Positions 60,150 to 64,000 of a stretch of 64,000 nt of DNA are shown here, in pieces. The position numbers and the translations under genes were made by a program. Source of the DNA: Manihot esculenta (lineage: Eukaryota; Streptophyta; Magnoliopsida; Malpighiales; Euphorbiaceae); NCBI RefSeq assembly GCF_001659605.2, contig NC_035171.2, positions 26,763,825 through 26,827,824 of the forward strand, read 5' to 3'. Position 1 is the stretch's first letter. Each line of letters opens with the position of its first letter. The notes below the pieces were generated by a model that searched no databases, had not been told where the DNA came from, and worked only from the letters and a program-made list of their open reading frames with translations.

Positions 60150-62349
60150 AGGCAAAGCGTCGATACTGAACAGTTTTGTCTTGGAGCGGTGCGATCATTA
60201 ATTGTTCTCGAAGTTTACCCTCTCGACGGTTAGGTAACAACCGGCGAGACGGTAAAGGGGCAAAAGGATGATCGCTGGGCTTCTTTACATCTATCAAGGG
60301 CCAAGTATACGATGACAGTCCATCATTTAAGAGCCCATTTGCCACCCACATAATACAGGCCCAACTCATCAGTCAGAGCAACTTAGCCTACTACTTTACC
60401 ATCCCTATAGTAAATGCAGAAGGAAACAGAGGGGCAAGTCATGAAAAGACTCAAAAGTACAAGCAAATGGGAGCATGATAAAGGTCAGACTTGCGCATCA
60501 CCCAAAAAGTTATAAGATCTGACCTACCGCTACTAAACAAAGGGTGGGAGATCGGAAAGAAGCGTCAAAAACACCTCGGAGTCATACAAAGCTGAGAACT
60601 TAGAGTTCAACTCATCAGAAGCCGAGCTCAGAGGTCGGATTAATCCAGCTCGGACAGCACGACTTGAGAGCTCGGCCAGCTAAAGGAAACTCAAAGCTCA
60701 TTTCACTAAGCAAAGACAGAACTCTCAGGTCGGTCAGTTCCGCTCGGACAACGTGACCTGGAGCCCGGACGGATGAAGGAGACTCAAAGCTCAATTCATC
60801 GAAATAAAGACCGAGCTCACAGGTCGGTCAGACAGTCCAGTTCGAAAACTTGAAAGCCCAGTTGACTAAGTGGATCCGGAGTTCAACTCATCAGAGCTCG
60901 CAGATAGGTTAGATTAGCTCGGGAAAAAGCAGGACAGAGCTCAGTTGGTTAAAATTATAAGGCGAGCAATCTGAAGTATTTCACACATGATAAAAAGAGA
61001 ACAGCTTAAGCATGAGAGCAAAACAAGAACTTCATTAAAAGAAAAGCACATTACAGCGCGTTACAAAGGCCTACACTACGGGATGAAAGACTATCCTTAA
61101 AGAATTTACATATCCAGATACTTCCTCATCTACGACTATCACCTATCCTATTATTCTAGTCTCCAGCTCGGAGGACTTCTCGTAGCTCGGAATGAGAGTT
61201 TCTCAGAAAAGGCCAAGATCTGTCTCGCTATTACAGGGGAACTGAACAAGTTGATTCCCATAAGCATTTCTCACTGTTCCCCTGGGCGAACATCCGGTTA
61301 CCCAAATGTGATGCACGGTACATTCGAACAAGCTCAGATATGGTATGCCGACCGTGCACCACGCATGAAAAACATAAGTCTTCGAGGCTATGGCCCCGAA
61401 GAGATCGTGAAGTACACATTCGAAAAAATCGCTGGAGACCTGACTGAATGCAGCAGATCCCAGCCTCACGTAATACTGGTACTTCACACCAAAGGGAATA
61501 ATAATACTGGTACTTCACATCAAAAGGAACAACGAGCTGAGCGCCGGCGCCACTCCCATTTATATCAAAAGAAGACAACAGGGGCATCGAGGAAATTCCC
61601 TTTTTCTCTGCGGAAAAAGGCGAAGTTAGAGCGAACCCCCCAACAGCCCAGACCTTCTTTGGAGCCCGGACAACAAGCAAAGGAGGAGGCCGGCCAGACG
61701 ACCTGGGTAAAGCAGTTTCAGCAGCTTCCCGAATGGTCCCACCCCTTCAGCGGCCATACCAGAAGGATCTTCAAAGCATCATCCAGACGCCTTAGAGGTA
61801 ACATCAAATTTTCTAGAATTTTGAGCTGACCCATTTTTATTTCAGGAACTGCAAAAAGTTTCAAAACAGAGAAGTCAGAAACAGTCCTCCCTTAAGATGA
61901 TAAGAGCAAAATCAAAACAAACCTCTGAGGCACAAGGCAATCTGTTTGAAGAAGGCGTCGAATAGACCCGCTACAGATAATACAAGAATTTCTCATTTCA
62001 ACAGAAGGCTCAAGAATGAAGAAAAGCTGGCACTGATATATACTTGGAGCCTGTGGACTTAGTACGGGGCAGAGCTACACTAGACTCTAAGCCAGCGATA
62101 TCAGATTCTTAAAAGGTATTCACGGAAAAGGAAAGAAAGGAGATGTCCAGATAATGATGACAAGAAAGTAAAGGCGGCAGAGGACAAGAAGAATAGAGAA
62201 AAGATAGAAAGAGGAAAGGGCATATAGAATTCAGAAACTGCGCAACGACTGAAAGATGAAAGGATGTTATTAAGGCACCTGAACCCGAACAGACGTGATC
62301 ATAATAGTTCTTGGTATTCACCCCCTCGGCAGTTGGAGCAATAACTGCC
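60150..62349. other. Unexplained 2.2-kb segment between antisense gene and 3' LTR
   Basis: It has no match to known retrotransposon domains by inspection. 60590-60960 holds two to three diverged copies of a roughly 115-bp unit (motifs CAGCTCGGAC, AGGTCGGTCAG, GGAGACTCAAAGCTCA). 61251-61829 is a 192-codon plus-strand open frame rich in Arg/Lys/Gln without family features, and the opposite strand is also open for 149 codons, so coding status is doubtful. About 30 bases around TAATACTGGTACTTCACA are duplicated near 61482-61520. Confidence 0.5.
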
Positions 62350-62364
62350 GAGAAGGTGAAGGGG
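62350..62364 (+). other. Polypurine tract
   Basis: GAGAAGGTGAAGGGG-type purine run ending four bases before the 3' LTR, the priming site for plus-strand synthesis. Confidence 0.75.
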
Positions 62365-62368
62365 CAAT

Positions 62369-62865
62369 TGATGACCGCTGAATTCCTCCACCCCGGACCA
62401 GAGGCTTGACCACAGCCCAAGGCCCATGACGTAGAGGCCCACACACCTGATACATATAACAATCATGGCTCATCCAACCTTCAAGGCCGGGCTCGACCCA
62501 TCTTCCTCACTCAAACCGGCCCAGCCCGCACGAAGCAGGCCCTCTCCACTCAGGCTTAGCATCCGGCCCAACTCTCAAGCCCAGTCCAGGATCCAGAATG
62601 ATATTCACCAGACAGCCTGGCAAATCCGCTCAAACGTACGCATGAGGAGAATCAGAGGCCGTTACGCATGGAGCAGGCGGCTGATACCCTAGTACCTCCG
62701 AATCCGGATGGCAGAGACGCGTGGCCCAATCCTGGAGAAACCTTTACACGTCACCAGCAAGCAAGATAATGTATAAAAGAGGAGACACCTCCTCAGAAAA
62801 CTTAAGCCTTATTCAGTAATACAAAACCTTTGTAAAACCTTATTCAATTGGATCTCGGATCATCA
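62369..62865 (+). repeat. 3' LTR of the young Tat element
   Basis: 497 bp; one difference from the 5' LTR, a CG to CA change at 62632. Followed by the CTCAT target duplication. Confidence 0.97.
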
Positions 62866-62870
62866 CTCAT

Positions 62871-64000
62871 GATATTTGGAGCTATGATCCGCTTCTGTGA
62901 AAAATATTTTTTAAGAAAATAATTAATTTTCTATTCTTTAATTGTAAAATTAAAAAACGAATAGTGTTATCAATATTTACAAAAAGAAAATTCAACAATG
63001 TTATTAAAATCCTTATGTCTAAAAATACAGTTTTTTTAGAAAAGAAAATTATTTTCTTTACAAATAACTTAATTTTTTATTCGATGAATAAATATTTTTA
63101 TAATTAATTAATTTGCGTAAGTGATACAAATATTAAAAAATGTGAAAAATATATTTTAGAAAATAAATGAATATGATGGTGAAGCGAAAAAGGGAAAAGA
63201 GACTCTTGAAGAAAGTATAAACGATATGGATATAAAATGCTTGCTTATATGAAAAACGAGAAGAAAAAAATAATTAAGATGTTGTACATGTGATTATATG
63301 TTGAGAAAATTACTTTTATATTCTCGAGACATGTCAAAATAAATAAATATTTTTATTTTTAAAACTCAATAGTTTTTAATCAATATATTTACCTCCACAA
63401 ATTAAAGGCTCCTTTGTCAAATTATTTTTTTTAGTTTGATAAAATGTATAGACTAAATTATTTATTTTATAAAATCTAAAAATACATGTATTTATTTTGA
63501 TATAATCTAATAATTAAATAATATTTTATATTTAGAAATATTTTAATTATATTAATTAGATGAACAAACTTCCAATTTAACAGAAGTAAAAATACATGAA
63601 TGAAACGGTTAAATTTTAGTAAAAGTAATTTATCCTTAAATTTTTGAGAAATAAATAAATCAAAATCTTACTATAAATCAAGTGAATGACACTTATGAAT
63701 CGATTTTGATATAGCCGTTAATTAACAACTTCAATAAATTGGAATACAAACAGAAAGGAGAGAATAAATCAAACAATTATGATGAAAAAGTATTGTGAAG
63801 CAAGAAGAAAAATTAAATTACTAATGTTGTTTGTAAATTTCTTTTAATCGTTTATCGTGTGATCATCATGGGTAAATAAAGAGAAAAAAAAAAGAGAAAT
63901 TAAGTTCACAAGAAATTTTAAAACTAAATTTAATGTATATTCCTATAATATGAAAAATGAAAGTGAATGCAATAACTCTGAATGCACATAAAATTCGCTC
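62871..64000. other. AT-rich intergenic spacer
   Basis: AT-rich flank to the right of the young element with no coding region or element recognised. Its first bases after the CTCAT duplication continue the insertion target interrupted at 49278. Confidence 0.55.

Larger units (their letters stand above)
49279..62865 (+). mobile_element. Complete young Tat-lineage Ty3/Gypsy LTR retrotransposon
   Basis: 13587 bp with 497-bp LTRs (TGATGACC...GGATCATCA) flanked by CTCAT on both sides (49274-49278, 62866-62870). Order: LTR, primer-binding site, gag-protease, RT, RNase H, second RNase H, integrase, 75-bp array, antisense three-exon gene, unexplained segment, polypurine tract, LTR. The second RNase H and a large extra gene on the opposite strand place it in the Tat lineage, near Retand/Grande-like elements. 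The element is visibly less AT-rich than its flanks. It carries a frameshift between protease and RT and TAG codons in pol and in the antisense gene, so this copy would need proteins from others to move. Confidence 0.95.

Noticed and set aside
61231..61680. 149-codon minus-strand frame in the unexplained segment of the young element
   Set aside because: It overlaps an equally open plus-strand frame and has no recognisable features, so neither could be called coding.

Overview
This window is nuclear DNA from a dicot plant. It is AT-rich, its genes are intron-bearing with GT-AG introns, and most of the sequence is decayed LTR retrotransposons, solo LTRs, small DNA transposons and low-complexity spacer. 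The repeat style would fit a euphorb-like (Malpighiales) genome, but I cannot fix the species from sequence alone.

I can support two ordinary host genes. Near the left end, on the minus strand (3728-4186), is a single-exon atypical HLH regulator of the IBH1/IBH1-like family. In the middle, on the minus strand (33390-42318), is a complete 22-exon importin-beta family gene, the orthologue or close homologue of Arabidopsis SAD2/EMA1. Its exons keep phase from ATG to stop and encode 1032 residues.

Everything else recognisable is mobile DNA. From left to right: a long LTR-like repeat (7320-9177); a decayed Tat-type Ty3/Gypsy element on the minus strand (9205-13695) whose integrase is split by a 1.2-kb Mutator-like element with 182-bp hairpin-rich inverted repeats and a 9-bp target duplication (10481-11676); a deletion derivative of another Tat element with a gag remnant and a minisatellite (16310-18640); an RNase H/LINE fragment interrupted by a MITE (20815-21600); a solo LTR with 5-bp duplication (24041-25642); a truncated Ty1/Copia element (25781-27471); LTR-like blocks at 27645-28935 and 44013-44935; a second RNase H fragment (31046-31435); a lone RT fragment (43573-44012); and fragments of a further Tat element with its own minisatellite (46839-48700).

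The right end holds a structurally complete, very young Tat-lineage Ty3/Gypsy retrotransposon (49279-62865, 13587 bp). Its 497-bp LTRs differ at one site and it is flanked by CTCAT duplications. The order is LTR, PBS, gag-protease, RT-RNase H-second RNase H-integrase, a 75-bp tandem array, a large three-exon gene on the OPPOSITE strand, an unexplained 2.2-kb segment, polypurine tract and LTR. The antisense gene encodes a domain of the 'putative gypsy-type transposase' family (Transposase_28-like), a Ser/Pro-rich linker and a long coiled coil. A diverged relative of this gene, with the intron at the equivalent position, lies at 46839-47445.

The young element is nonetheless broken: a 1-base frameshift lies between protease and RT, and there are TAG codons in pol and in the antisense gene. 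The two TAGs and the LTR difference all fit deamination at CHG or CG sites, as expected for a methylated, silenced element. The antisense gene, its preserved intron and the repeated pairing of Tat elements with unrelated minisatellites are the most interesting signals in the window. I saw no tRNA, rRNA or CRISPR structure.
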